Below are positions 7,989 through 17,145 of a stretch of 64,000 nt of DNA, piece by piece. A program made the translations under genes and the position numbers. The stretch comes from Thalassospira sp. Its GTDB lineage: Bacteria; Pseudomonadota; Alphaproteobacteria; Rhodospirillales; Thalassospiraceae. The DNA is taken from assembly GCF_030690045.1 (NCBI RefSeq), contig NZ_JAUYHK010000020.1:107269-171268 (forward strand), given 5' to 3'. The notes under the pieces are model-generated. The model was not told where the DNA came from. It did not search any database and worked only from the letters and a program-made list of their open reading frames with translations. The first letter of the stretch is position 1. The number at the start of each line of letters is the position of its first letter.

Positions 7989-9311
7989 TCAGAGTGCACC
8001 GACTTTGATTTTCGAGCCATCCGAAAATCTGTCCAGTGAAAACGGTGCCGGATCAAGTGACGGGGTCTTGTTTGTCACCAGTTCCGCGCCCAGCAATCCT
8101 GCCGCCGGGCCAATGCCAAATCCGTGGCCGCTAAAACCGGCGGACAGGTAAAAACCGTTGATCTGCCAGACCGGCGAGATCACCGGGACGGCATCCGGGG
8201 TTGAGTCAATATAGGATCCCCAGCTTTCGAGGATATCCATATTTTCGATTTCCGGATAAAGCGACCGGGCCCGGCGGATCAGTTCGGCAATCGTACGTTT
8301 GTTGGGGGCCGGATCAAGAATACGATTTTTTTCAAAGGGCGATATGCCGTCGGATTTCCAGCGGGCAAGGCTTTCCGGGCCGGAGAAAAAAGAACGGCCA
8401 ATACCCAGTTCAATCGCCTTGAGACGTTTGATGAATATCGGCAGGAATGCCTTGGCATAGCGGATACCCTGCGGGGTGATTTCAAGTTGCCCCTTGCCAC
8501 TGATCGCCAGGGTGTAGCTGCCGTCATGGCGTTGCGTGAAAGCGCATTCCGGATTGTAAAACGCGGGAGGCAAACCGTTTGACAGTGTGGTTCTGAGGGC
8601 ACTGGAACGGATGCAGGCCTGGGGAAAAGAGATGCCGTGATGACGGCAAAACATCGATGCCCAGGCCCCACCCGCACAGACAACAGCCCGTGCCCGGATC
8701 AGACCTTTTTCAGTGTAGACACCGCGTACCGTACCATTGCTGATATCGAGCCCCCGGACAGCACAGTTTTGCTGGATATTGGCCCCCTTGTCGCGGGCGG
8801 CAAGCGCAAATGCCGGGGCGGCGAGGGCCGGTTCTGCCGTGCCATCGTCCACACAATGGACACCCCCGATCCAGTTTCGGTGGGCGCCTGCCGTCCTGTC
8901 GCGGGTTTCCTTCGCACTCAGCATCCGGGTATCGACACCAAATCTGTGGCCGGTTTCCTGCCATTTTTCCCAACCCGCCAATTGTTGCGGGTCTTCGGTG
9001 GCATAAAGCAATCCACAGCGCCGAAAACCGGCATCATGGCCGCTTTCTGTCTGGAATTGTTCCCAAAGACGCAAGGAAAGGCCCGCCATTGGCAATTCGC
9101 GTTCGTCACGGTTTTGCTGGCGACACCATCCCCAGTTGCGGCTGCTTTGTTCGCCACCGACGACACCCTTTTCCACCAGGGCCACCGACACGCCGTCTTT
9201 CGCCAGATAATAGGCCGTACTTGCACCAACAATGCCGCCCCCGATCACCACAACGTCGGCTGTTTGCGGAAAAATCTCGTCGCTGTCGATGGTGCGGAGG
9301 GAGGGAGACAT
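7989..9311 (-). CDS. FAD-dependent amine/amino-acid oxidoreductase (DAO family)
   Basis: 440 residues. The dinucleotide-binding fold is VVVIGGGIVGASTAYYLAKD near the N-terminus, the R.WGWCR motif near 60 is shared by DadA/SoxB-like enzymes, and the C-terminal SAGFSGHGFGIGPAAGLLGAEL closes the FAD site. Such enzymes oxidise secondary or primary amines or D-amino acids to imines, producing aldehyde or keto acid plus ammonia/amine. The start at 9311 gives a normal N-terminus; the frame is open another 40 codons to 9431 without similarity. It forms an operon with the GNAT gene 43 bp downstream and is divergent from the M20 deacylase. Confidence 0.85.
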   Translation of the reverse strand: MSPSLRTIDSDEIFPQTADVVVIGGGIVGASTAYYLAKDGVSVALVEKGVVGGEQSSRNWGWCRQQNRDERELPMAGLSLRLWEQFQTESGHDAGFRRCGLLYATEDPQQLAGWEKWQETGHRFGVDTRMLSAKETRDRTAGAHRNWIGGVHCVDDGTAEPALAAPAFALAARDKGANIQQNCAVRGLDISNGTVRGVYTEKGLIRARAVVCAGGAWASMFCRHHGISFPQACIRSSALRTTLSNGLPPAFYNPECAFTQRHDGSYTLAISGKGQLEITPQGIRYAKAFLPIFIKRLKAIELGIGRSFFSGPESLARWKSDGISPFEKNRILDPAPNKRTIAELIRRARSLYPEIENMDILESWGSYIDSTPDAVPVISPVWQINGFYLSAGFSGHGFGIGPAAGLLGAELVTNKTPSLDPAPFSLDRFSDGSKIKVGAL

Positions 9312-9523
9312 GATCTGCGGACCTTTGGCATGTGTTTCTGTTCTGGATGCTTTGGGTTTCAGTATCGCGAAACGGCGCAGCAGATTCCGCTCAAGACAGG
9401 GCGGATTTTGCAATTTTACACTGAAAGCCATTGCTATTCCGCAGTATCTGAAGCCGCAACCGCCTTATCCTTTTATGAACCCTGATCAGGGCGATGTTGA
9501 CAGGTAACGCAAAGGCAGGGCGT

Positions 9524-10648
9524 ATGCAGACCGAAGAGATACTGGAGCGGCTGATTGGTTTTCCGTCGGTTGTCGGGCAGTCCAATCGCACGATTGCGGA
9601 CTGGATATGTGCATATCTGGACGAAATTGGCGCAGAAGTCACCCGTTTGACCGGCCCCGAAGGGGACCGCGAGAATATTTTTGCCAGTATCGGGCCACGC
9701 GACATGCCGGGCATTGTGCTTTCGGGGCACATGGATGTTGTTCCGGCCGATGAGGTGGAATGGCAAAGTAATCCGTTTGTCCTGCGCCGTGATGGCGACA
9801 ATCTTGTCGGGCGCGGCAGTTGCGATATGAAAGGGTTTCTGGCCTGTGCCCTGTCGGCAGTGCCGGATTTTTCCGCTTGCAAACTGACCCGTCCCATTCA
9901 TCTGGCCTTTAGTTACGATGAAGAAGCCGGTTGCCGGGGCGTTCCCCATATGATTGCCAGACTGCCCGATTTGTGTGCCCCCCCGACGGGATGTATCATC
10001 GGGGAGCCGACCGGACTGCAACCGGTTCTGGCCCATAAAGGCAAGGCCGCCGTGAAAATTGCGGTCCGGGGCCAATCCGGGCATTCGTCGCGCCCCGATC
10101 TTGGCAAAAACGCCATTCATGCCATGGCAAAAATCATCACCAAAGCCGTGGAACAGGCGCAGGATCTGGAACACGGGGCACAGGATTGCCGGTTTGCCCC
10201 GCCCTTTTCCACCTTGCAAGCCGGGGTGATCCGGGGGGGAAGTGCGATCAATATCATTCCGGAACTTTGCACGGCTGAAATTGAAGTCCGGGCGATTTCC
10301 GGGGTGAACCCGGAAAGCCTGTTGTCTCCGATCCGCGACGAGGCCGAGACTTTGCGCAAGGCAGGGTTTGAGATCGATTGGGACATCATAAGCAGCTATC
10401 CCGCATTGAGCGGCAATGAAGCGGCTGAAATTGTTAAAATCACAACCGGGCTTGCGGGCAAATCGCCTGCGCAGGCGGTCAGTTTCGGGACCGAGGCCGG
10501 GCTTTTTGAACAAGCGGGAATGCCTGCGGTGATTTGCGGGCCGGGGGATATTTCGCGGGCCCATCGGCCCAACGAATATATCACAACCGGCGAACTGGCG
10601 GCCTGCCGGGATATGATCAGGGGATTGATCCCCCATCTTTGCCAATAG
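9524..10648 (+). CDS. M20 family zinc deacylase (ArgE/acetylornithine deacetylase-like)
   Basis: 374 residues. Metal-site residues are all present: SGHMD (His69, Asp71), RGSCDMKG (Asp101), YDEEAG (catalytic Glu133, Glu134), GEPTG (Glu161), and a C-terminal His in [10 protein letters not shown]. The dimerisation domain sits around 175-285. ArgE-type members hydrolyse N-acyl amino acids to the free amine. The start at 9524 has AAGGCAGGG just upstream; the ATG at 9494 is a poorer choice. The arginine biosynthesis genes are absent here and the gene sits among catabolic enzymes, so a catabolic N-acyl compound is more likely than acetylornithine (inference). Confidence 0.87.
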   Translation: MQTEEILERLIGFPSVVGQSNRTIADWICAYLDEIGAEVTRLTGPEGDRENIFASIGPRDMPGIVLSGHMDVVPADEVEWQSNPFVLRRDGDNLVGRGSCDMKGFLACALSAVPDFSACKLTRPIHLAFSYDEEAGCRGVPHMIARLPDLCAPPTGCIIGEPTGLQPVLAHKGKAAVKIAVRGQSGHSSRPDLGKNAIHAMAKIITKAVEQAQDLEHGAQDCRFAPPFSTLQAGVIRGGSAINIIPELCTAEIEVRAISGVNPESLLSPIRDEAETLRKAGFEIDWDIISSYPALSGNEAAEIVKITTGLAGKSPAQAVSFGTEAGLFEQAGMPAVICGPGDISRAHRPNEYITTGELAACRDMIRGLIPHLCQ

Positions 10649-10673
10649 CCGGACAAACAACAGGACCCAGCAC

Positions 10674-11597
10674 ATGACATTGTTGTTCAAGTCTGATGAA
10701 AGCCGGGCAAAGGTTTTTGCGGCACGCATGGCAGAAGACCTGCCCGATGTCGGTTTTATTGGCCCGAACGAGGATTTCGATCCGGCAGATATCCGGTATC
10801 TGGTGACATGGAAAGCACCGGAAGACATTGAAAAATACCGGAACCTTGAAATCCTGTTTTCCATCGGGGCCGGTGTGGATCAGTTCGATCTGACAAAATT
10901 GCCGGCCAGCATCAAACTGGTGCGGATGGTTGAAGACGGGATCATTCGCATGATGCAGGAATATGCGACCCTTGGCGTTTTGGCCCTGCATCGTGATTTG
11001 CCAGGATATATTGCCCAGCAAAAAGCACGGCACTGGCATGTCCGCCCGGTGCCCCCCGCCAGCCGTCGCCGGGTGGGTGTTCTGGGGCTGGGGGTTTTGG
11101 GCACAGCGGTACTGGACCGGCTGAAACCGTTCGGGTTTGAATTGTCGGGCTGGAGCCGGTCACAGCTGCGCATTGACGGGGTGGAGTGCCATGCCGGGGC
11201 CAAGGGGCTTGCGCCGTTTCTGGCATCGTCGGACATTCTTGTCTGCCTGTTGCCCCTTACGCCGCAAACCAGAGGGTTTTTGAACGCAGAGCTGTTTGCG
11301 CAACTGCCGTCCGGAGCACGCCTGTTGCATGTTGGCCGGGGAGAACAGCTTGACGCGGCGGCACTTGTCGATGCCCTTGATCGCGGACATCTTGCCGGTG
11401 CAATGATTGATGTGACCTGCCCGGAGCCGTTGCCGGAACATGACCCGCTTTGGTCGCATCCCGCCATTATCCTGACCCCGCATATCGCCAGTGTTACCCG
11501 GCCGGAAACGGCCGCATCGGCGGTCATCGTCAATATTCGCCGACACCGTGCCGGTCTGGATCCGGTTGGTCTTGTGGATCGGTATAAAGGGTATTGA
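10674..11597 (+). CDS. GhrA-like glyoxylate/hydroxypyruvate reductase
   Basis: 307 residues. D-2-hydroxyacid dehydrogenase family: NAD(P) site [13 protein letters not shown] (about 134-146), catalytic Arg in HVGRGEQLD, Glu/Asp in [14 protein letters not shown], and His in LTPHIAS. The short, GhrA-type N-terminal domain ([18 protein letters not shown]) distinguishes it from longer family members. It reduces 2-oxo acids such as glyoxylate or hydroxypyruvate. It starts 25 bp after the M20 gene and is probably co-transcribed with it. Confidence 0.85.
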   Translation: MTLLFKSDESRAKVFAARMAEDLPDVGFIGPNEDFDPADIRYLVTWKAPEDIEKYRNLEILFSIGAGVDQFDLTKLPASIKLVRMVEDGIIRMMQEYATLGVLALHRDLPGYIAQQKARHWHVRPVPPASRRRVGVLGLGVLGTAVLDRLKPFGFELSGWSRSQLRIDGVECHAGAKGLAPFLASSDILVCLLPLTPQTRGFLNAELFAQLPSGARLLHVGRGEQLDAAALVDALDRGHLAGAMIDVTCPEPLPEHDPLWSHPAIILTPHIASVTRPETAASAVIVNIRRHRAGLDPVGLVDRYKGY

Positions 11598-11751
11598 ACC
11601 CGTCAGGTCATGCGACGGCCAAAGAAAGCGCTGTTGCAAGCGCCAAAACGGAACTTTGCATCTGTTGCGGCGTCACCCTTGGCGCAAAGTTTGGTTCGGC
11701 CCGGCGTAATCTGACCCTGTAGCAGCAAGCAATAATATCGGAACCGTACCC

Positions 11752-13215
11752 ATGTCCTTAAGCTTTGATCCTGATCGTCTTGCCTTGCCCACAGGCCATT
11801 TTATCGGTGGTCGGCTGATGGATGCGGCAGGTGTTCTTGAAATGAAACGCCCATCAGACGGGGTATCCTTTGCCGCATGTCCGGTGGCGGATGCGAATAT
11901 TGTCGATATGGCTGTCGAAAATGCAAAAGCGGCATGGCGTGCAAACAAGTGGGGCAGCATGCGCCCGCGCGACCGTGCGCGGCTGATCCATCGGTTCGCC
12001 GATCTGATGGAGAAAGAGGCGGTGAAACTGGCGCAGCTTGAAGCGGTTGCCTCCACACGTCCGATTGGCCAACTGATTGAGGGTGACATTGCCGTTACCG
12101 CCGAACAGATCCGGTTTTTTGCCGAATTCGCCGACAAGGAAGGCAGCGATCTTGTGCCGACCGATGGCGATCATCTGGGCATGACCATGAGTGAGCCTTA
12201 TGGTGTGGTTGGTGCGATAACCCCCTGGAATGTGCCGATTTCGATGGCAGGGTGGAAAGTGGGGGCCGCCCTGGCAGCGGGGAATGCCGTGGTATTGAAA
12301 CCGTCGGAAATGACGCCTTTTTCAACATTATATATGGCGGAGCTGGCCGTGCGGGCCGGGATACCTGCGGGTATTTTCAATGTGGTGTTGGGGGATGGTC
12401 CGACAACAGGTTCCGCCATGACCGCCCATCCCGATATTGCGAAAATCAGTTTTACCGGTTCGACGATGGCCGGTGCGGCGATCATGACAAATATCGCACG
12501 TCATGGCATTCGACCCATGACCCTGGAACTGGGTGGCAAAAGCCCGCAACTGGTTTTTGCCGATGCCGATATCGAAAAAGCCGCCGCCGCAATTGCCCAA
12601 AGCCTGACGGCCAATGCGGGGCAGGCCTGTGTTTCCGGATCAAGATTGCTGGTTGACGGGAAAATCGCCGCCGAACTTGTCGATGCGATTTGCGGGCATT
12701 TATTGAAAGTTCAGCCCGGCTTTACCTGGGATGAACGCACACAATATTCGCCAATTATCTCTGAACGGCAGATCAGACGGATTGATGGTCTGGTTGCGCA
12801 AGCAATGGATGACGGGGGGGAATGTCTTCTGGGGGGGCATCAGATGGATCACCCCGGTTATTTCTATGCGCCGACAATCCTGACCGGGGTGACGCAGCAA
12901 TCCCCGGCCATCATCGAGGAAATATTTGGCCCGGTTTTGACGGTGCAGGAATTTGCCGACGAACAGGAAGCACTGGAACTTGCCGATCATCCTGTATACG
13001 GCCTGGCGGCAGGGGTTTTTACCAAAGACCTGTCGCGTGCGGTGCGCGTGACACGGCAATTGCAGGCCGGAACGGTTTGGGTCAACCGGTATGGCCGGTC
13101 CCGCGATCACATATTGCCGACCGGCGGTTACAAACGATCCGGGATTGGCAAGGACCTTGGCCGGGAAGCCTATCTGGCAAACCGCCAAACCAAAAGTGTA
13201 CTGATCAGCCTTTAG
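11752..13215 (+). CDS. NAD(P)-dependent aldehyde dehydrogenase
   Basis: 487 residues, full-length ALDH. Cofactor and catalytic motifs: ITPWNVPISMAGWKVGAALAAG, LKPSEMTPF, SFTGST, the general base Glu in LELGGKSPQ, and the nucleophile Cys in NAGQACVSGSR. It oxidises an aldehyde to the acid, plausibly the aldehyde released by one of the flavin oxidases nearby. It lies 15 bp ahead of the gabD-like gene. Similarity to PuuC or DhaS-type enzymes is likely but the substrate cannot be fixed from sequence. Confidence 0.87.
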   Translation: MSLSFDPDRLALPTGHFIGGRLMDAAGVLEMKRPSDGVSFAACPVADANIVDMAVENAKAAWRANKWGSMRPRDRARLIHRFADLMEKEAVKLAQLEAVASTRPIGQLIEGDIAVTAEQIRFFAEFADKEGSDLVPTDGDHLGMTMSEPYGVVGAITPWNVPISMAGWKVGAALAAGNAVVLKPSEMTPFSTLYMAELAVRAGIPAGIFNVVLGDGPTTGSAMTAHPDIAKISFTGSTMAGAAIMTNIARHGIRPMTLELGGKSPQLVFADADIEKAAAAIAQSLTANAGQACVSGSRLLVDGKIAAELVDAICGHLLKVQPGFTWDERTQYSPIISERQIRRIDGLVAQAMDDGGECLLGGHQMDHPGYFYAPTILTGVTQQSPAIIEEIFGPVLTVQEFADEQEALELADHPVYGLAAGVFTKDLSRAVRVTRQLQAGTVWVNRYGRSRDHILPTGGYKRSGIGKDLGREAYLANRQTKSVLISL

Positions 13216-13230
13216 CGACAAGGACAAAAG

Positions 13231-14691
13231 ATGATGACGGAACTTAAGGATTCGGGGTTATTGCGCCAGCAGGCGGTAATTGATGGCGTCTGGTGTCATG
13301 CCATTTCGGGAAAAACCGTTGCTGTGACAAATCCGGCAACGGGTGATGTTCTTGGAACCGTTCCCGATATGGGGCGTGATGAAACGGCGCAGGCCGTTGT
13401 GGCCGCGGCCAGGGCGTTTGACACATGGAAACGCAAGACCCATGCCGAACGTGCCGCCATTCTGGAATGCTGGCATGACCTGATGATCGAAAATCTGCGC
13501 GATCTGGCGGTGATCCTGACCAAAGAACAGGGCAAGCCCCTTCACGAGGCCGAAGGTGAAATCAGATATGGGGCGTCCTTTGTCAAATGGTTCGCCGAGG
13601 AAGCTCGCCGGATTGGGGGCGGAACCATCCCATCCCCGACAGCAGACCGGCGCATTATTGTTCTGAAGGAACCGGTCGGTGTTTCGGGCATCATCACCCC
13701 CTGGAATTTTCCAAATGCGATGATTACCCGCAAGGTTGCCCCGGCCCTGGCTGCCGGATGCTGTGTGGTGATCAAGCCGTCCGAATTTACGCCGTTTTCG
13801 GCCCTTGCCCTTGCCGTTCTGGCGGAACGGGCCGGGGTCCCTGCCGGGGTGATCAATATTGTGACCGGGATGCCGCACGATATTGGGGCGGAATTGACGG
13901 AAAACCCGACGGTGCGCAAAATTTCCTTTACCGGATCAACCCGTATCGGATCGCTTTTGATGCAGCAATCATCGGGAACGGTCAAACGGCTGAGTCTGGA
14001 ATTGGGCGGGAATGCCCCTTTCATCGTGTTTGATGATGCCGATCTTGATCTTGCGGTGGAGGGAGCGATGGCGTCCAAATTCCGCAATGGCGGCCAAACC
14101 TGTGTTTGCGCCAACCGTATTCTGGTGCAGGGCGGTATTTATGATGCCTTTGCCAAAAAGCTGGCAGACCGGGTTTCTGGCCTGACGGTTGGGGATGGTA
14201 TGACGGCGGGGACGGATATCGGCCCGATGATCAACCGGGCGGCGGTTGACAAGATCGAGCGTCATCTTGCTGATGCCCTGAACAAAGGGGCCAAAATTGT
14301 GTCCCGGCATTCGGGAACGCCGGAAGGAATGCAATTTGTATCGCCGGTTGTTTTGACCGGAGCGGTTCCCGATATGGTGCTGGCAAACGAGGAAACATTT
14401 GGGCCGGTGGCACCGCTGTTTCGTTTTGATACCGAAGAAGAGGCCATTGGCATCGCCAATGCGACACCCTTTGGCCTTGCGGCCTATTTCTATACCGAAA
14501 GCCTCAAGCGGGCCTGGCGTGTGGGTGAAGCCCTTGAATTTGGCATGATCGGGTTGAATACCGGCAGTATCTCGACCGAAGTGGCCCCATTTGGCGGGGT
14601 CAAACAATCGGGGCTGGGCCGCGAAGGGGCGCAGTGCGGGATCGAGGAATATCTCGAAAGCAAAAGTTTCCACATTGGCGGTCTTGGCTGA
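13231..14691 (+). CDS. gabD: Succinate-semialdehyde dehydrogenase-like enzyme
   Basis: 486 residues. Motifs typical of GabD: ITPWNFPNAMITRKVAPALAAGC, KPSEFTPFSALAL, SFTGSTRIGSLL, general base in LSLELGGNAPFIVFDDADLD, nucleophile in GGQTCVCANR, and the C-terminal GLNTGSISTEVAPFGGVKQSGLGREG. GabD converts succinate semialdehyde to succinate, the last step of GABA breakdown, matching the aminotransferase at 17994. The related glutarate semialdehyde dehydrogenase is an alternative. A bidirectional terminator follows. Confidence 0.88.
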   Translation: MMTELKDSGLLRQQAVIDGVWCHAISGKTVAVTNPATGDVLGTVPDMGRDETAQAVVAAARAFDTWKRKTHAERAAILECWHDLMIENLRDLAVILTKEQGKPLHEAEGEIRYGASFVKWFAEEARRIGGGTIPSPTADRRIIVLKEPVGVSGIITPWNFPNAMITRKVAPALAAGCCVVIKPSEFTPFSALALAVLAERAGVPAGVINIVTGMPHDIGAELTENPTVRKISFTGSTRIGSLLMQQSSGTVKRLSLELGGNAPFIVFDDADLDLAVEGAMASKFRNGGQTCVCANRILVQGGIYDAFAKKLADRVSGLTVGDGMTAGTDIGPMINRAAVDKIERHLADALNKGAKIVSRHSGTPEGMQFVSPVVLTGAVPDMVLANEETFGPVAPLFRFDTEEEAIGIANATPFGLAAYFYTESLKRAWRVGEALEFGMIGLNTGSISTEVAPFGGVKQSGLGREGAQCGIEEYLESKSFHIGGLG

Positions 14692-14720
14692 TCCATTCCC
14701 CGTCAAATTCCGGAAAATGA

Positions 14721-14755
14721 AAAAACGGCAATACCCATAAGGTGTTGCCGTTTTT
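14721..14755. terminator. Bidirectional terminator after gabD
   Basis: 15-bp stem (AAAAACGGCAATACC / GGTGTTGCCGTTTTT, one G-T pair), loop CATAA, with A5 and T5 ends so it works for gabD on the plus strand and for the oxidase gene on the minus strand. Confidence 0.88.
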
Positions 14756-14791
14756 CCTGTCTGGTTCCCCGGGGTGTGACGAGGGAGCGTC

Positions 14792-16069
14792 TCAGGAAAC
14801 CAGATCGCGATAGCGGTAATAGGCACCGATAATGGGCAGAAACCAGGGTTTGCCAAAATATCCGGGGATTGCCGACCATTTGAGACCGGCAACCGGGTTG
14901 TGATCGGGGCGACCCATGATGGCATCGGCCATTGCCATGCCCATCAGGGTGGAAATCTGTGCGCCGTGCCCGGAATATCCCATGGCAAACCAGACATTGT
15001 TGGCAAAACCGGCGCGGGGGAATCGGTCCCTGGTCATATCCACCAGCCCGCCCCAGCAATAATCTATGCCGATATCGGCAAGGCCCGGAAAAATTTCGGC
15101 AATCCGGGCACGCAGAATATGGCTGCTTTTTTCATCTTCATGCGGGTTTGACGCCGCCGAAAAACGGGCGCGTCCGCCAAAAATCAGCCGGTTATCAGGC
15201 GACAGACGAAAATAGTTGCCGATATTTTTGGATGTGACATAGGTCCGGTTGCCGGGCAGATATTTTGCAACTTCGTTGGTGTCGAGCGGCCGGGTCGCGA
15301 CAATGTAACTGCCGACCGGGATGATACGGCGGCGAAAATATCCGAATGGCCCGGTGGTATAGGCCCCGGTCGCCAGCAGGACATGCCGGGCGACGAAAGT
15401 TCCCCTTGGTGTCGTGAGGTGATGCAGGCCATTTTTCGTGTGGCGCTGTGTGACCGGGCAATGTTCAAAAATGGCCGCCCCGTGACGTGTCGCCGCCATT
15501 GCCAGACCGACGGCATATTTACCCATGTGCATCATGGCGCTTTTTTTCCATAAAAGGCCGCCGTGAAACGCATCCGACCCGATGTCGTTTTTCATATCCT
15601 GTGCGGACAGCAATTCGATATCGGGATCGACGTCCTGACGCAGGGCGTCGAAATTGTGCCGAAGGGCATCAAAATGTGCAGGTTTTTCCGCCATTTTCAG
15701 TTTGCCCGCCCGTCGGAAATCGCAATCGATCTTTTCCTGCGAAATGATGGTTTCGATCATATCAATCGAACGGTCAAAGGCATGATACAGCATCGCGGCA
15801 CGTTCTTTGCCCAGATGCCGGACGGCCGCGGTAAAGCTGTGCGCCAGTCCGTTATTCAGATGCCCGCCATTGCGCCCGGATGCACCGCGGCCAATCCTCG
15901 ATGATTCGAGAACAACGGTTTTTACCCCCTGTGCGGCAAGATGGCGGGCGGCGGACAGCCCTGTAAAGCCGCCGCCAATCACCACAACATCGTAAGGGGA
16001 TTGTTCCGGGTCGCCCGTTGCCGACCCGTCAAAAGCCGGGGCGGTATCCTGCCAGTATGATCTGAACAT
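14792..16069 (-). CDS. FAD-dependent oxidoreductase, PuuB-like
   Basis: 425 residues. FAD fold VVVIGGGFTGLSAARHLAAQG, followed by GRGASGRNGGHLNNGL, the block typical of gamma-glutamylputrescine oxidase (PuuB) and related amine oxidases; the C-terminus has AMGYSGHGAQISTLMGMAMA. The start MFRSYWQDTAP also matches the PuuB class (short aromatic N-terminus ahead of the fold). The frame is open to 16201 but that would run into the HAD gene. No PuuA glutamylputrescine synthetase is in the window, so the substrate may be another N-acylated or free amine. Confidence 0.85.
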   Translation of the reverse strand: MFRSYWQDTAPAFDGSATGDPEQSPYDVVVIGGGFTGLSAARHLAAQGVKTVVLESSRIGRGASGRNGGHLNNGLAHSFTAAVRHLGKERAAMLYHAFDRSIDMIETIISQEKIDCDFRRAGKLKMAEKPAHFDALRHNFDALRQDVDPDIELLSAQDMKNDIGSDAFHGGLLWKKSAMMHMGKYAVGLAMAATRHGAAIFEHCPVTQRHTKNGLHHLTTPRGTFVARHVLLATGAYTTGPFGYFRRRIIPVGSYIVATRPLDTNEVAKYLPGNRTYVTSKNIGNYFRLSPDNRLIFGGRARFSAASNPHEDEKSSHILRARIAEIFPGLADIGIDYCWGGLVDMTRDRFPRAGFANNVWFAMGYSGHGAQISTLMGMAMADAIMGRPDHNPVAGLKWSAIPGYFGKPWFLPIIGAYYRYRDLVS

Positions 16070-16082
16070 CGTCTGTGCTTTC

Positions 16083-16751
16083 TTACAGGCCCAAAGCGCC
16101 GGGCAAGCCGGAAATATCCCTGATTTCGGTATATTGGTAATAGGGGTTTGCCGGTTCGTGGCCGCGATTGACCCAGATTTTGTTTTTGATGCCAAGATCA
16201 TAGGCCGACATCAGGTCATAGCGGAAAGAAGACGATACATGCAGAATGTCTTCCGGGCCGCAACCCAGCATGTCGAACATATATTCAAAGGCCTGAAAAC
16301 GCGGTTTATAGGCATTGGCCTGTTGGGCGGTATAAACTGCGTGGAACGGTGCGCCGAGTTTTTCAACATTCGACATGATCTGGGAATCCATCGCATTTGA
16401 CAGGATCACCAGCGGAATTTCCCTTGCGACTTTGGCCAGCCCGGCGGGAACGTCGGGATGCGGTCCCCAGGTCGGGACTTCTTCATAAATCCGGCGGGCG
16501 TCTTCTTCTTTAAAAGTGACGCCATTACGGCGGCAGGTCCGCTCGACGGCGTTATGGACAACCTCGTTATAGGGTTTCCAGTCGCCCATGACTTCATCAA
16601 GCCGATAGGCCGCAAAGTTTGTCACAAATTGCGCCATGCGGGCTTTGTCAAGTTGCGCGCCATAGACGCGGGTTGCGGCTTCGGCCATTTCGAAATGGAT
16701 CAGCGTACCATAGCAGTCAAAGGTAATATATTTCGGACGGAACTGTGTCAT
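16083..16751 (-). CDS. HAD hydrolase, haloacid dehalogenase type II-like
   Basis: 222 residues. HAD motif I is ITFDCYGTL (nucleophile Asp12), motif II VILSNAMD, the Lys of motif III is in AYKPR, and motif IV is around SSSFRYDLMSA. In true L-2-haloacid dehalogenases this last stretch reads S-S-N-x-W-D, with an Asn needed for catalysis; here that Asn is not evident, so dehalogenation is doubtful and a phosphatase-like or unknown hydrolase role is possible. It lies 13 bp upstream of the PuuB-like gene in one operon. Confidence 0.8.
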   Translation of the reverse strand: MTQFRPKYITFDCYGTLIHFEMAEAATRVYGAQLDKARMAQFVTNFAAYRLDEVMGDWKPYNEVVHNAVERTCRRNGVTFKEEDARRIYEEVPTWGPHPDVPAGLAKVAREIPLVILSNAMDSQIMSNVEKLGAPFHAVYTAQQANAYKPRFQAFEYMFDMLGCGPEDILHVSSSFRYDLMSAYDLGIKNKIWVNRGHEPANPYYQYTEIRDISGLPGALGL

Positions 16752-17145
16752 GTCGTCGTTGCCCCAGATGTGTCATGTGCCAGACGGGTTTGATCTGGAT
16801 GTCATGATAGGCATAACCAACACTGTTTGATCACTGGATATGCCGGGATCCAAAGCAGAATGTTCTTAATTTGCGGCACGGTACGGCACAGAGTTGTGCC
16901 GTCAATATCCGTCCGGCTATGCATCAGGGGGGTCTTTCTGGCGGAAACCGTCAGGATTTGGGGCCGGGCCGGAATTGTCGTCAGCAAGAGGTTGCCTTTG
17001 AAAGGGGATTTTGCACACGGCAGAAGATGCGGCAAACAAGCCCGGAACAGATCGAAGATGATCCTGTTAGGTGCAATGTCGGAACATTATTTTTTGGGCA
17101 GGCGGTTAAGCTGGGTTATCGAAATCGAATGACTGGGCACAGGCA
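16752..17145. other. 394-bp divergent intergenic region
   Basis: Lies between the HAD gene (minus) and the second GNAT gene (plus). It holds a perfect 20-bp stem-loop palindrome (16883-16902) but no convincing open frame, tRNA or other RNA. Confidence 0.5.
16883..16902. promoter_or_regulatory. Palindrome in HAD/GNAT divergent promoter region
   Basis: ACGGCACA-GAGT-TGTGCCGT, perfect 8-bp arms, preceded at 16874 by a further GCGGCACGG copy of the half-site. Candidate operator for the divergent HAD-oxidase and GNAT-aminotransferase units. Confidence 0.45.

Noticed and set aside
9473..10864. 463-codon open frame on the minus strand
   Set aside because: Exactly antisense to the M20 deacylase, which has all catalytic residues; the frame has no family similarity and is a product of GC-rich codon use.
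16883..16902. Possible tRNA or terminator at this hairpin
   Set aside because: No cloverleaf and no U-tract; kept as an operator candidate only.
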